From contig CAYRMD010000021.1 of NCBI GenBank assembly GCA_964425225.1, forward strand, positions 1 through 64,000: a DNA stretch of 64,000 nt, written 5' to 3'. This document shows positions 36,253 through 45,526 of the stretch, piece after piece; positions within the stretch are counted from its first letter, which is position 1; each line of letters starts with the position of its first letter. The position numbers and the translations under genes were made by a program. This stretch comes from BPJU01 sp964425225. GTDB taxonomy: Bacteria > Planctomycetota > Planctomycetia > Pirellulales > Pirellulaceae. Below the pieces are notes generated by a model, which saw only the letters and a program-made list of their open reading frames with translations, searched no databases and was not told the DNA's origin.

Positions 36253-37901
36253 CGCCGCGCTATCTATTGGCTTTCGAACCGAAAAGAACGCCGCATTATC
36301 TTACAGATATTCTGATTGTCGGTGCCGGTTTAGCCGGCTTGCGCGCTGCCAACGCCATAGCCGCCGACTTGGACGTCTTGGTTGTAACCAAAGACCATTT
36401 GGAGCAAAGTAGCAGTCACTATGCGCAAGGTGGAATTGCGGGAGTGCTCGACAAAGAGGATCGTTTCGAGGACCATATCGCAGATACCTTGCGCGCCGGC
36501 GGCAACTTGTGCGATCCGGACGTGGTAGAATTGGTTGTGCGCGAAGCCCCTGCACGCATACAGGAGCTCATCCAGTGGGGCACTCGCTTCGACCAGGTAG
36601 CTGGCGAATTAGCTTTGGGTAGGGAAGGAGGTCATAGTCGTAATCGCATCGTGCATGCGTTGGGGGACGCCACCGGGCGAGAAGTGATGCGCGCGATGAT
36701 TGAACGCACGCGTACGTTGCCCAACGTCCGAATATGGGAAAATACATTCACCGTGGACCTTCTAACCGACCATGGTCGATGTTGCGGGGCATTGGTGGTA
36801 CATCCGCAATGGGGACCGTTACTCGTCTGGGCAAAGCAGACGATTCTCTGTAGCGGTGGGGCCGGACGATTGTATCGCGAAACCACCAATCCGCCTGTAG
36901 CGACCGGCGACGGCATTGCCATGGCGTATCGAGCCGGAGCACGGATCCGCGACATGGAATTCATGCAGTTCCACCCCACCGTGCTGTATATCGCCGGCGG
37001 TAGCCGGAGCTTGATCACCGAGGCGGTTCGAGGCGAAGGCGGTTGGTTAATCGACTGTGCGGGTCATCGATTCATGCATGAGTACGATCCGCGAGGCGAA
37101 TTGGCACCGCGCGACGTGGTGGCTCGTGCGATCGTGCACCAGATGGAAAAGACGAACCACCCGTGTGTGTACCTTAGCTTGTCCCACTTAGGTGAAACTT
37201 TCGTGCAGCAGCGGTTCCCAGGAATGAATGCCATTTGTCGGACGTTTGGTTTGGACATTACGCGCGATCCGATCCCCGTGCGCCCAGGTGCTCACTATTT
37301 AATTGGTGGCGTGGTCGTCGACCGTCGTGGACGCACTACGGTGCCGGGGCTTTGGGCGGCGGGAGAGGTGACATCCAGCGGGCTCCATGGAGCGAATCGG
37401 TTGGCTTCCAACAGCTTGCTGGAAGCTTTGGTATTTGGGGCTCATGCCGGTGAGGGTTCGGCCCAGGCCGCTCAAGAAGACCCAGAATTGGTTCGGCCCC
37501 GCTGGATCGCTCCGCCGTGTGAACCGCAAGAGGTCGACGCGCTGGACGTGGTGGACATACGCAATTCGTTGCAAAGCTTGATGTGGCGTTCTGTGGGGAT
37601 CTTGCGGAGTGAGGCTTCTTTGACCAGGGCGGCCGAGTCGATCGACCAGTGGGCGCAATACGTGTTGCCACCGAGATTACGAGAGGTCGAGGGTTGGCAG
37701 CTTCAGAACATGGTCACGTTGGCACAGATCATGGTACGCGCCGCACTATGGCGCCGGGAATCGCGCGGGGTTCATTACCGTGTCGATTATCCCGTACAGG
37801 ACGATCGAGTTTGGCGCAAGCGGCTTTGGTTTCAGCGCGACGAGCAAAGCGGCCAGCAAATAATAGGTGAAGAGTCGCTTGCCGCCGAACTTTCGGGGTA
37901 A
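36249..37901 (+). CDS. nadB: L-aspartate oxidase
   Basis: 550 aa, the usual NadB length. FAD-binding DILIVGAGLAGLRAANAIA, the SSHYAQGGIAGVLD loop, GREGGHSRNRIVHALGD, HxxTFxxxxxG-type region MQFHPTVLYIAGGSRSLITE, and GLHGANRLASNSLLEALVFG. It oxidises aspartate to iminoaspartate, the first step of de novo NAD synthesis. The EGG and HG blocks favour NadB over the succinate dehydrogenase flavoprotein, and no sdhB/sdhC adjoin. It is coupled by a 4-base overlap to the unrelated giant membrane protein. nadA and nadC are not in the window. Confidence 0.92.
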   Translation: MTPRYLLAFEPKRTPHYLTDILIVGAGLAGLRAANAIAADLDVLVVTKDHLEQSSSHYAQGGIAGVLDKEDRFEDHIADTLRAGGNLCDPDVVELVVREAPARIQELIQWGTRFDQVAGELALGREGGHSRNRIVHALGDATGREVMRAMIERTRTLPNVRIWENTFTVDLLTDHGRCCGALVVHPQWGPLLVWAKQTILCSGGAGRLYRETTNPPVATGDGIAMAYRAGARIRDMEFMQFHPTVLYIAGGSRSLITEAVRGEGGWLIDCAGHRFMHEYDPRGELAPRDVVARAIVHQMEKTNHPCVYLSLSHLGETFVQQRFPGMNAICRTFGLDITRDPIPVRPGAHYLIGGVVVDRRGRTTVPGLWAAGEVTSSGLHGANRLASNSLLEALVFGAHAGEGSAQAAQEDPELVRPRWIAPPCEPQEVDALDVVDIRNSLQSLMWRSVGILRSEASLTRAAESIDQWAQYVLPPRLREVEGWQLQNMVTLAQIMVRAALWRRESRGVHYRVDYPVQDDRVWRKRLWFQRDEQSGQQIIGEESLAAELSG

Positions 37902-38423
37902 TGATTGCGTACAGGAAGATTTAGAACTCGGCAGCGGTTGGCGCTGCGCATCTAAAGCTAGAGGGCTCTTGCCCACGGTTCAGACGGATCCGGAACCCCG
38001 ACGAGCGGTCGGTCAGGTGGCAAGAACCTGAAATGAGGCGTTGAGCAACGGCCAAAAATGGTTATATTTTCCGAATACAATTTGCCTTCCATGAAACGCG
38101 GCGTGCAGCCGGGGTCGCAGCGGTCGTTTCCGGGCACGCCGTGTCTGGCTGCAGCGGTCTGTTTTGTTTGCTTTGCGGCGGACCAGCCGCCGTGACGTCG
38201 TGGGATCGGCCGAACGAGCGGCCTTACCGGCAACGTTGGTGGTCTGGCAGTCATGGGAATCGTTGGCCGACGCACGGCGCTAATAGGGATTGCTAAAAAG
38301 GAGTAGGGATAGGGTCGAGGAAGTTTTCACTCGGTGTGGGAAAGCAAGGATGGGAGTTGGCCAATCGAGTGCATGCAGATTGGTGCACGGCTTGGGCTAG
38401 CGGAAAAGTGAGGGTTAACCATT
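37902..38423. other. Spacer before the ABC cluster
   Basis: 522 bases without a credible gene or clear repeat. It should contain the promoter of the ABC cluster, but no strong -35/-10 pair was found. Confidence 0.5.
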
Positions 38424-39194
38424 ATGACAACTGAGCCGAATACCTCGGGGAACGGGTCGGCGAGCGATCGGCAGCCGATGATCGAGGCCGAGCATCTTTC
38501 GAAGTATTACGGCTTTTTCGCGGCCGTACGCGATGTGAGCTTCAAAGTGTACAAAGGCGAAGTGGTGGCATTTCTGGGGCCGAACGGCGCTGGAAAAAGT
38601 ACCACCATGAAAATGTTGACAGGCTATTTGAATCCCACGGCGGGGGTCGCCAGAATCGCCGGGCACAACATGGCGACAGACCGCATTGCTGGCTCTCGCC
38701 ACTTGGGTTATCTACCCGAAAATGGTCCGCTTTATCCGGACATGACCCCCCTGGGGTTATTGGAGTTTTTCGCTGAGGCACGGGGGATGAGTCCACAACG
38801 GACTCGCGAACGAATCGAAGCGGTCGTAGACCTTTGCGATTTGGGTACCGTTTTACACAAGCCCATTAGCAAACTTTCCAAGGGTTTTCGTCAGCGTGTC
38901 GGCATGGCGCAGGCTTTGTTGCATGAACCGGATGTCTTGATTCTGGACGAGCCCACGGCTGGCTTGGACCCGAATCAAATCCGGGAAGTGCGGCGCACCA
39001 TGCGGCGGTTGGGTGAGGAAAAAACCATTTTGCTATCGACGCATATTTTGCAAGAAGTTCAAGCTACAGCTTCGCGCGTTATCCTGATCCATGAAGGTGA
39101 ATTAGTCTATGATGGGCCGGTTGCCCATTTGCCGAAGAGCGGCGAAGATTTGGATGCCGCCTTCGCCCGATTAACCATCGGTCAACCGGCATGA
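38424..39194 (+). CDS. ABC transporter ATPase (GldA-like)
   Basis: 256 aa. Walker A GPNGAGKSTTMKML, Q/X loop near LGYLPENGPLYPDMT, signature LSKGFRQRVGMAQAL, Walker B VLILDEPTAGLDP, and switch His in LLSTHILQEV. This is the ABC-2/GldA class that pairs with membrane permeases of the GldF type. The first ~15 residues are Ser/Gly/Asn-rich and may be partly untranslated, though ATG 38424 is the only good start. It is followed 59 bases later by its permease-substrate-domain partner. Confidence 0.92.
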   Translation: MTTEPNTSGNGSASDRQPMIEAEHLSKYYGFFAAVRDVSFKVYKGEVVAFLGPNGAGKSTTMKMLTGYLNPTAGVARIAGHNMATDRIAGSRHLGYLPENGPLYPDMTPLGLLEFFAEARGMSPQRTRERIEAVVDLCDLGTVLHKPISKLSKGFRQRVGMAQALLHEPDVLILDEPTAGLDPNQIREVRRTMRRLGEEKTILLSTHILQEVQATASRVILIHEGELVYDGPVAHLPKSGEDLDAAFARLTIGQPA

Positions 39195-39253
39195 AATACC
39201 GCGTTGTGGGGCATCGCTTTAAATAGTCGACTAGGGAAGGAGGCGCAAGGCCC

Positions 39254-42200
39254 ATGACGGAAATGTTACAAGAACTGTTAAAACTTATTCTCATCGATGC
39301 GGTGTTCGTCGGTTTATTCGTTTTGGTGCTCCTACCTTTAGCAAGATATAAAAAGGCAGCTTGTGCCATCTTGAAACGCAACTTTGTCGCTTACTTTATG
39401 AATCCAACAGGATATGTGTTTTTGTGTATGTTTGTGCTGCTCAGTTCCTTTGCTGCCTTCTGGCCTCACGAGTTCTTTGCGGCGAATCTGGCAAGTTTGA
39501 GCCAGTTGAACATCTATTTCCCATATATCATGTTAGTGTTCATTCCGGCGATTACGATGAGTATTTGGGCAGATGAGCGCCGGCAAGGAACTGATGAATT
39601 ACTCTTAACGTTACCGGCCGATGATTTCGACGTAGTTATGGGAAAATTTTTGGCCGCAGCGGCAATTTACAGTGCTTCGCTTCTGTTTGCCCAGATCTGC
39701 CATTATCTGGTTCTGATACTTTTGACCTTGGGCCGTCTGGACTCGGGTTTGCTGTGTGCGAACTATTTTGGTTACTGGCTTACAGGATTAGCAATGCTTT
39801 CATTAGGGATGGTCGCCTCGTTTTTGACGAGAAACCTCACGGTTGGCTTTATCTTGGGTACCGTTTTGAACTCGCCTCTGGTGTTTCTGGAATTTGCCGA
39901 TTCGATCATACCATCGCGGCGCTTGGCTTGGGCGATCGCTTCGTGGAGCATCTCGGCCAAGCTCGATGACTTTGGGCGCGGGGTTATCAGTCTTTCGAGT
40001 ATCACCTATTTTTTGTCAATTGTTATTGCCGGTATTTATCTATGCATGATCTTGATTGGCAGCCGGCATTGGTGGGGAGGCCGTGAGGGGATGCGCTATG
40101 TGGGCCACTATGCCGCACGGACTCTGTCACTATTGATTGTTGCGGTAAGCTTGACAGTAATCTTCACGAATCGTGACATTCGGCAAGATGTAACTCGAGG
40201 TCGTGTCAGCTCGCTCTCGCCCGACACCATTCGGCTTATTCGGAACTTGCAACCCAAATATCCTATTTATGTGGATGCATTTATTAGTTCGCAAATTCCC
40301 GAACAATATGTGCAAACAGCCTACAATCTGCGATCACTTTTGAGAGAGTTTTCGGCGCAGAGCTCGTCGATCCACGTGCGTTTGCACGACAATCTCGAAC
40401 CGTTCAGCGAAGAAGCGGTGTTGGCCGAGCGGCGTTTCGGCATTCGGCCTCAAAGCATCCAAACACGTAGCCGCGGCGCGATCCGGGATGAGCAGGTCAT
40501 CTTGGGGGCCGCGTTTACCTGTGGATTGGAAAAGGTAGTGGTGCCGTTTTTCGAGTACGGGGTTCCTGTCGAATATGAATTGATTCGTTCGCTGACTACA
40601 GTTGCCAAGGGGAAACGTTGGAAGTTAGGGGTGCTGCGTACCGATGCGCAACTTTTTGCGATGCCGTCGTTCGAAGGCGGAGAGTTCCGGACGATCCCAC
40701 AGCAGATGATCCTCGATGAACTCCAAAAACAATTCGATATCGAGCAGGTCGATCCTGAGTCACCAATTCAGCCCGACAAGTACGATGTGCTGATGGTGGT
40801 TCAACCGTCATCCCTGAGTCCAGAAGGACTGGACAATCTACTTGCTGCCATTCGGGCTGGAGTGCCAACGGCCATCTTCGAGGACCCGATGCCGCAGTTC
40901 GGTATCGCACCTGGCACTTCTGAGCCGCGGCGAGGTCCGGGGGCCATGTTCGGCATGATGCAAGGGCCGCAGCCAAAAGGTGATATCCAAAAACTTTGGG
41001 ACTTGCTCGGCCTGATTGTCCCGTCCGACCCGGGGGGGTTCTCTGGGGTGCAGCCGAAACTCGCCTGGCAGGACTACAATCCCTATCCGAAATTGCAACT
41101 GACTGGAGTTCCGGACACCTGGATTTTCGTCACGCCCGAAGCACCCGGCGGGGCCGATTCGCTGAACCCTCAGCATCCCATCACTTCAGGCTTGCCAGAA
41201 ATCCTTTTCCCCGTGGCCGGGATGATCGAAGAAAAACCAAGCAACAAACTGGAATTTACTGTGCTGGTCAAAACCGGTACGCAAGCCGGAAGAATTGCGT
41301 ATATGACCTATCGCGAGAATCTCCGGGACCCGAGGATGCTTAAACTGCTGCAAGGTCAACCAACAGGTTCCCAGATACTCGCCGCGCTGATCACGGGACA
41401 GGCTCCCGAAGAAAAGAAGTTGCTCGACGAAAGTACACCGGCGACGGGTGCATCCAGTGCACTCAATGACGGTACATTTTATGTGTCGGCCCCTGCCGTC
41501 CAGGATTCCGGGGACAAGTCGGAATCAGCCGGTCCGGCGTCCTCCGGTTCGGATGGCAGCTCGTCGGCTGATGCGACTAAAACCGCCAACGCCGACGGTT
41601 CTTCTAAGAATCAAGAGGGTTCGACATCAGACTCTACCGAAGCAAAGCAGTCCGCAGACGGCAAAGGACAAGCTGCTTCCGCCTCAGAGCCGAAAGGGAT
41701 TCGGGTCATTTATGTGACGGACCTGGATCTTATGACAAACCCATTCTTGCAGATTCGTGCCCGACCTGAAGAGGATCCCGAAGGCATTCATTGGAGATTC
41801 GAGAATGTCACCTTCATTCTCAATGCCATCGACTACCTGGCTGGTATCGAGGATTATCTAAGTATCCGTAAACACCGGCCCGTTTATTACACGTTGCGGC
41901 ACGTGGAAAATCAGACGGAATTCGCTCGGCAAGAAGAGTACGAGCAGCGTATGAAGTTCAATCAGGAATATGACAAGGCGGTCGAGCAAGCGGAATCCGA
42001 AAGTCGCAAGGCGGAAAAGGAACTTCAAGATCGATATGACGAATTGGTAAAAAAGCAGCAGGCGGGCGAGGCTGTGGACCCGAACGAAGTGATCGCCGCA
42101 CTGCAAAAGTTACAAGCGGCGCGTGAGCTTGCGCGACAACGCCTCGAGCGGCGACGGAACGAATTGGCACGCGAGCGCAATCGCAAGATCCAAGAAATTC

Positions 42201-42361
42201 AGCGCAAAACCGAGCGTATTATCGCAGAAATCCAGTACCAGTATAAATTGGGAGCCATCCTACTACCACCAATACCTCCACTGCTGGTGGGAGTAGTGAT
42301 CTTCACCCGACGCCGTTTGCGCGAGCGTGAAACGATCTCGCGACGACGGTTGGTAATGTAA
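39254..42361 (+). CDS. Fused ABC-2 permease and GldG-type auxiliary protein
   Basis: 1035 aa. Residues about 1-290 are an ABC-2 permease with some seven membrane segments and the YFMNPTGYVFLCMFVLLSS start typical of GldF. Another membrane segment at about 295 leads to a GldG-like extracytoplasmic domain (residues ~320-690, LSPDTIRLIRNLQ, VLMVVQPSSLSPEGLDNL). A Ser/Ala/Asp/Gly-rich linker at about 720-815 is followed by the rest of the domain, a coiled coil (~890-985) and a last membrane helix near 1000. Family members are known from gliding-type and uncharacterised exporters; substrate unknown. Fusion of F and G in one chain is common in planctomycetes. Confidence 0.85.
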   Translation: MTEMLQELLKLILIDAVFVGLFVLVLLPLARYKKAACAILKRNFVAYFMNPTGYVFLCMFVLLSSFAAFWPHEFFAANLASLSQLNIYFPYIMLVFIPAITMSIWADERRQGTDELLLTLPADDFDVVMGKFLAAAAIYSASLLFAQICHYLVLILLTLGRLDSGLLCANYFGYWLTGLAMLSLGMVASFLTRNLTVGFILGTVLNSPLVFLEFADSIIPSRRLAWAIASWSISAKLDDFGRGVISLSSITYFLSIVIAGIYLCMILIGSRHWWGGREGMRYVGHYAARTLSLLIVAVSLTVIFTNRDIRQDVTRGRVSSLSPDTIRLIRNLQPKYPIYVDAFISSQIPEQYVQTAYNLRSLLREFSAQSSSIHVRLHDNLEPFSEEAVLAERRFGIRPQSIQTRSRGAIRDEQVILGAAFTCGLEKVVVPFFEYGVPVEYELIRSLTTVAKGKRWKLGVLRTDAQLFAMPSFEGGEFRTIPQQMILDELQKQFDIEQVDPESPIQPDKYDVLMVVQPSSLSPEGLDNLLAAIRAGVPTAIFEDPMPQFGIAPGTSEPRRGPGAMFGMMQGPQPKGDIQKLWDLLGLIVPSDPGGFSGVQPKLAWQDYNPYPKLQLTGVPDTWIFVTPEAPGGADSLNPQHPITSGLPEILFPVAGMIEEKPSNKLEFTVLVKTGTQAGRIAYMTYRENLRDPRMLKLLQGQPTGSQILAALITGQAPEEKKLLDESTPATGASSALNDGTFYVSAPAVQDSGDKSESAGPASSGSDGSSSADATKTANADGSSKNQEGSTSDSTEAKQSADGKGQAASASEPKGIRVIYVTDLDLMTNPFLQIRARPEEDPEGIHWRFENVTFILNAIDYLAGIEDYLSIRKHRPVYYTLRHVENQTEFARQEEYEQRMKFNQEYDKAVEQAESESRKAEKELQDRYDELVKKQQAGEAVDPNEVIAALQKLQAARELARQRLERRRNELARERNRKIQEIQRKTERIIAEIQYQYKLGAILLPPIPPLLVGVVIFTRRRLRERETISRRRLVM

Positions 42362-42440
42362 GGCGTACAGGTCGTGTCCCGAGCGACGGGCTCGGCCCCG
42401 ATTGCCCAGTTCTTAGGTTCGTCAACGGGAGGTGCTTGCC

Positions 42441-44153
42441 GTGTCCGAGGCCATGAAAACCCTGATTGCTGCCGGAGTAGCATTCGTAGTGGCAATCCTC
42501 GCCTTGGTATCTCGACCCAAAGACTTGGAATTTACCCCGGACGAAGTCATGAAACAGGTGGGTAAGCAGTTGTTTCCCGATTTTACTGACCCACTGGCGG
42601 CAGCACGTTTGGAAATCGTAAAGGTAAATCAAGATCTCGGCCAACTCACCAGATTCGAAGTGGCCCGTGACAAAAAGACCGACCTTTGGACGATTCCCTC
42701 ACATGACGGCTATCCCGCGGATGCGGAGAATCAGATGCGGGATGTGAGCCTCCTGTTCATCGACATGAAAATCCTGGACATTGCCAGTATGGTACCGGAA
42801 GACCATGTAGTCTACGGAGTCGCCGAACCCACGCCGGAGAGCGCCTCATCGGCCTCCGGTGTCGGCACGCTCGTCACGGTTGAAGACCGAGGCGGTGATA
42901 AACTGGCTCAACTGATCGTCGGCAAACCCGTGAAGAACTCGATGCACAACGAGCATTTCGTTCGCCGCCCCGGTCAAGATATCGTCTATGTTGTGTCGAT
43001 CGATCCGTCGAAGTTGACCACCAAATTCGAGGACTGGATCGAAAAAGATCTCCTCAAACTTAATTCGTGGGATATAGCCGATATACGCATTCAGGATTAT
43101 TCGCTCGTCCCTGTCGAGCCGGGCGTTTTCCGTCCCATGCATCGATTGGATGCCAAACTCAAATGGGATTCATCCAAAGGGCAGTGGAACCTCGAGGAAT
43201 ATCTTCTCTTCCGCCGCGAGCAGCCGGTGGCCGCGCAAATGGCGGAGGGTGAGGAGCTGAATACCACAAAGTTGAATGAGCTTAAGAATGCCTTGGACGA
43301 TTTACAAATCGTCGATGTCCGGCGAAAACCGAAAGGGCTGGGATCCGATTTGCGCGCGGATCGCGGATTCTTAAACGATGCTGAAGGAATACAGTCCTTG
43401 ATCGAAAGAGGGTTCTATCCCATTCAGCGGTCGAATTCCGATCAAGTGGAGTTGCTCAGTGCCAACGGAGAAATCCATGTCGGCATGAACGACGGTGTGG
43501 AATACATTTTGCGGTTCGGCAACACCGTAAAAGACGAAACCTCCGACAAAGTCAATCGGTTTCTCTTTGTAACCGCTCGCTTCGATGAATCGCGTTTTCC
43601 CATGCCGGAAAAACCTGCTATCTTGACCAACCCACCGGCGGCAGCTAGCCCTAACAATTCCCAGCAGGGTGAAGTTTCGGGTGCGGCTTCCGAAGGCGCG
43701 AACGAGAATCAGGCGTCGTCTGGCGCAGCCAAGCAAGGCGAGACGACTGCTGCCACGGACCAGAAAGAGCAAGGTGAATCTTCCGCCGGTACGGCATCCG
43801 AGAAACCCGCAAGTGAGCCGAAGCCTGCGACTCAAGAATCAAGCAACAAAGATTCGGCCGGTAGCAACCAGTCTTCTCAAGAAAACGAAGAACAGGCAGC
43901 CGAGCGACAAAAAGCGGAAAAAGAATATCAGCGAAAGCTCGATGAACGTGAAGAAAAGATTAAGAAGGGCAAGCAGCGCGTACAGGAACTCAATAACCGA
44001 TTCGCGGACTGGTATTACATCATCTCGGAAGATATGTATCGGAAAATCCATTTGAGCCGCAGCGACATTTTCCGGGCCAAGACCGGGACGACCGAGGAAG
44101 GATTCGGCATCGACGCCTTCCGTTCACTAGAAAAAGAAGGCTTGAAAAAGTAA
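42441..44153 (+). CDS. DUF4340 protein of the ABC cluster
   Basis: 570 aa from GTG 42441, with GGGAGG 8 bases upstream; ATG 42453 is an alternative. One N-terminal membrane anchor (MKTLIAAGVAFVVAILALVS) is followed by DUF4340 repeats (about 30-395: RFEVARDKKTDLWTIPSH, LIVGKPV, FVRRPGQDIVYVV). A disordered Ser/Glu/Ala/Gln linker spans ~400-485, and a charged coiled coil ~485-525 precedes a short conserved tail FADWYYIISEDMYRKI. DUF4340 proteins regularly follow GldG genes; they probably act outside the membrane with the transporter. Confidence 0.82.
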   Translation: MSEAMKTLIAAGVAFVVAILALVSRPKDLEFTPDEVMKQVGKQLFPDFTDPLAAARLEIVKVNQDLGQLTRFEVARDKKTDLWTIPSHDGYPADAENQMRDVSLLFIDMKILDIASMVPEDHVVYGVAEPTPESASSASGVGTLVTVEDRGGDKLAQLIVGKPVKNSMHNEHFVRRPGQDIVYVVSIDPSKLTTKFEDWIEKDLLKLNSWDIADIRIQDYSLVPVEPGVFRPMHRLDAKLKWDSSKGQWNLEEYLLFRREQPVAAQMAEGEELNTTKLNELKNALDDLQIVDVRRKPKGLGSDLRADRGFLNDAEGIQSLIERGFYPIQRSNSDQVELLSANGEIHVGMNDGVEYILRFGNTVKDETSDKVNRFLFVTARFDESRFPMPEKPAILTNPPAAASPNNSQQGEVSGAASEGANENQASSGAAKQGETTAATDQKEQGESSAGTASEKPASEPKPATQESSNKDSAGSNQSSQENEEQAAERQKAEKEYQRKLDEREEKIKKGKQRVQELNNRFADWYYIISEDMYRKIHLSRSDIFRAKTGTTEEGFGIDAFRSLEKEGLKK

Positions 44154-44242
44154 GAGCCTCAAGGTCACCTGGTGGTTGATACCGAAAAGGGGGCGACCCA
44201 GCCGACATATTGGGCGCCAGGAGACCCGGTGGACCATTAAGC

Positions 44243-45526
44243 ATGAACTCTTCACAGGATCCTCGGCAACCGGTCGGTTTGGGGCACGGCTCCTTGGGTG
44301 TCATTTTCTTAACGGTCTTTATCGACCTTTTGGGCTTCGGTATTGTCGTACCGCTACTGCCTATCTACGCAGATCAGTTCACGGTCGATGCGGCCGGTTG
44401 GCAAATCGGCGCCTTGATGGCTTCCTACTCGGCTATGCAGTTTCTGTTTGCGCCGATATGGGGTAGAGTTTCGGATCATGTTGGCCGTCGCCCCGTGTTA
44501 ATCGTCGGGTTGTGTGGTTCGTTTTTTTTCTACTTGTCGTTTGCCATCGCTACGATTTACCAGCATTTCTGGTTGCTCTTTGCTTCCCGCGTCGGAGCCG
44601 GGATTGCAGGGGCTACTATTCCCACGGCACAGGCCTACATCGCGGATTCTACGGAGATCCAGCAGCGACACCGCGGCATGGCACTGATTGGCATGGCCTT
44701 TGGACTGGGATTCACTTTCGGCCCGTTGATCGGGTTTCTTGCGGTGCCGGACCGTCACGGCGTACCGGGCCCGTGGCCGGGGTATGTAGCAGCCGGTTTA
44801 TCGGGTGTGGCACTGCTGTTGGCGCTCGTATGGCTGCCGGAATCACGGCATCGGCGCGCTGGAGATTCGCGCCCGCTGTGGGATTTTCGAGCCCTTCGGA
44901 TCGCGTTACGTAGGCCGTCGATCGCCATGTTGTTAGCTGCCCTGTTCGTGTGTGTCTTCTCGTTTGCTAAGTTCGAAACCACTCTCTCGATGCTGATCAA
45001 AGGACCTGAGCAGGTCGTGCAGAGCGACCAGCTCCCCTTCGCCTTTTCCTGGGGAGAAGTCTGCTTGACCTACTCATACATTGGACTGCTTTTAAGTGTT
45101 GTTCAGGGGGGAATCGTCCGGCGATTAGCCGGATGGATGAACGAGGTAACCATGGCCTCGATCGGAGCTCTAGGCGAGCTGATCGGGTATTTGGCCGTGC
45201 TGGGTGCCATTTATTGGCGGTCCGTTCCCTTGCTACTAATAGCACTGGCTCTGGTGGTGGCCGGATTTGCTTTCGTGCAACCTTCGCTGAACTCCTTGTT
45301 ATCCCGCCGCACCAGCCCCAAGGACCAAGGCGGAGTGTTAGGCATCGGACAAAGTGTCAACGCACTGGCCCGAATTATTGGCCCGGCACTGGGCATTCCA
45401 ATGCTCAAAGCTGCCGTGTGGTTGCCTTACTTGGCAGCTTCCCTCTTGATGCTTCTTGGGCTGGTACTGGTGGAGTTGGCGGGAAAAACGGGTCAAGATT
45501 TTGCCTCAACTCCCACTGACTCGTAG
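44243..45526 (+). CDS. MFS transporter (TetA/DHA1-like)
   Basis: 427 aa with 12 predicted membrane segments. DHA1 signature motif A is visible as GRVSDHVGRRPVL after the second helix, and IPTAQAYIADST matches the TetA-type helix 5 region (motif C-like GATIPTAQAYIAD). Likely a proton-driven drug or metabolite exporter; substrate not predictable. ATG 44243 has only a weak ribosome site. The 3' end overlaps the convergent helicase gene by 34 bases. Confidence 0.85.
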   Translation: MNSSQDPRQPVGLGHGSLGVIFLTVFIDLLGFGIVVPLLPIYADQFTVDAAGWQIGALMASYSAMQFLFAPIWGRVSDHVGRRPVLIVGLCGSFFFYLSFAIATIYQHFWLLFASRVGAGIAGATIPTAQAYIADSTEIQQRHRGMALIGMAFGLGFTFGPLIGFLAVPDRHGVPGPWPGYVAAGLSGVALLLALVWLPESRHRRAGDSRPLWDFRALRIALRRPSIAMLLAALFVCVFSFAKFETTLSMLIKGPEQVVQSDQLPFAFSWGEVCLTYSYIGLLLSVVQGGIVRRLAGWMNEVTMASIGALGELIGYLAVLGAIYWRSVPLLLIALALVVAGFAFVQPSLNSLLSRRTSPKDQGGVLGIGQSVNALARIIGPALGIPMLKAAVWLPYLAASLLMLLGLVLVELAGKTGQDFASTPTDS

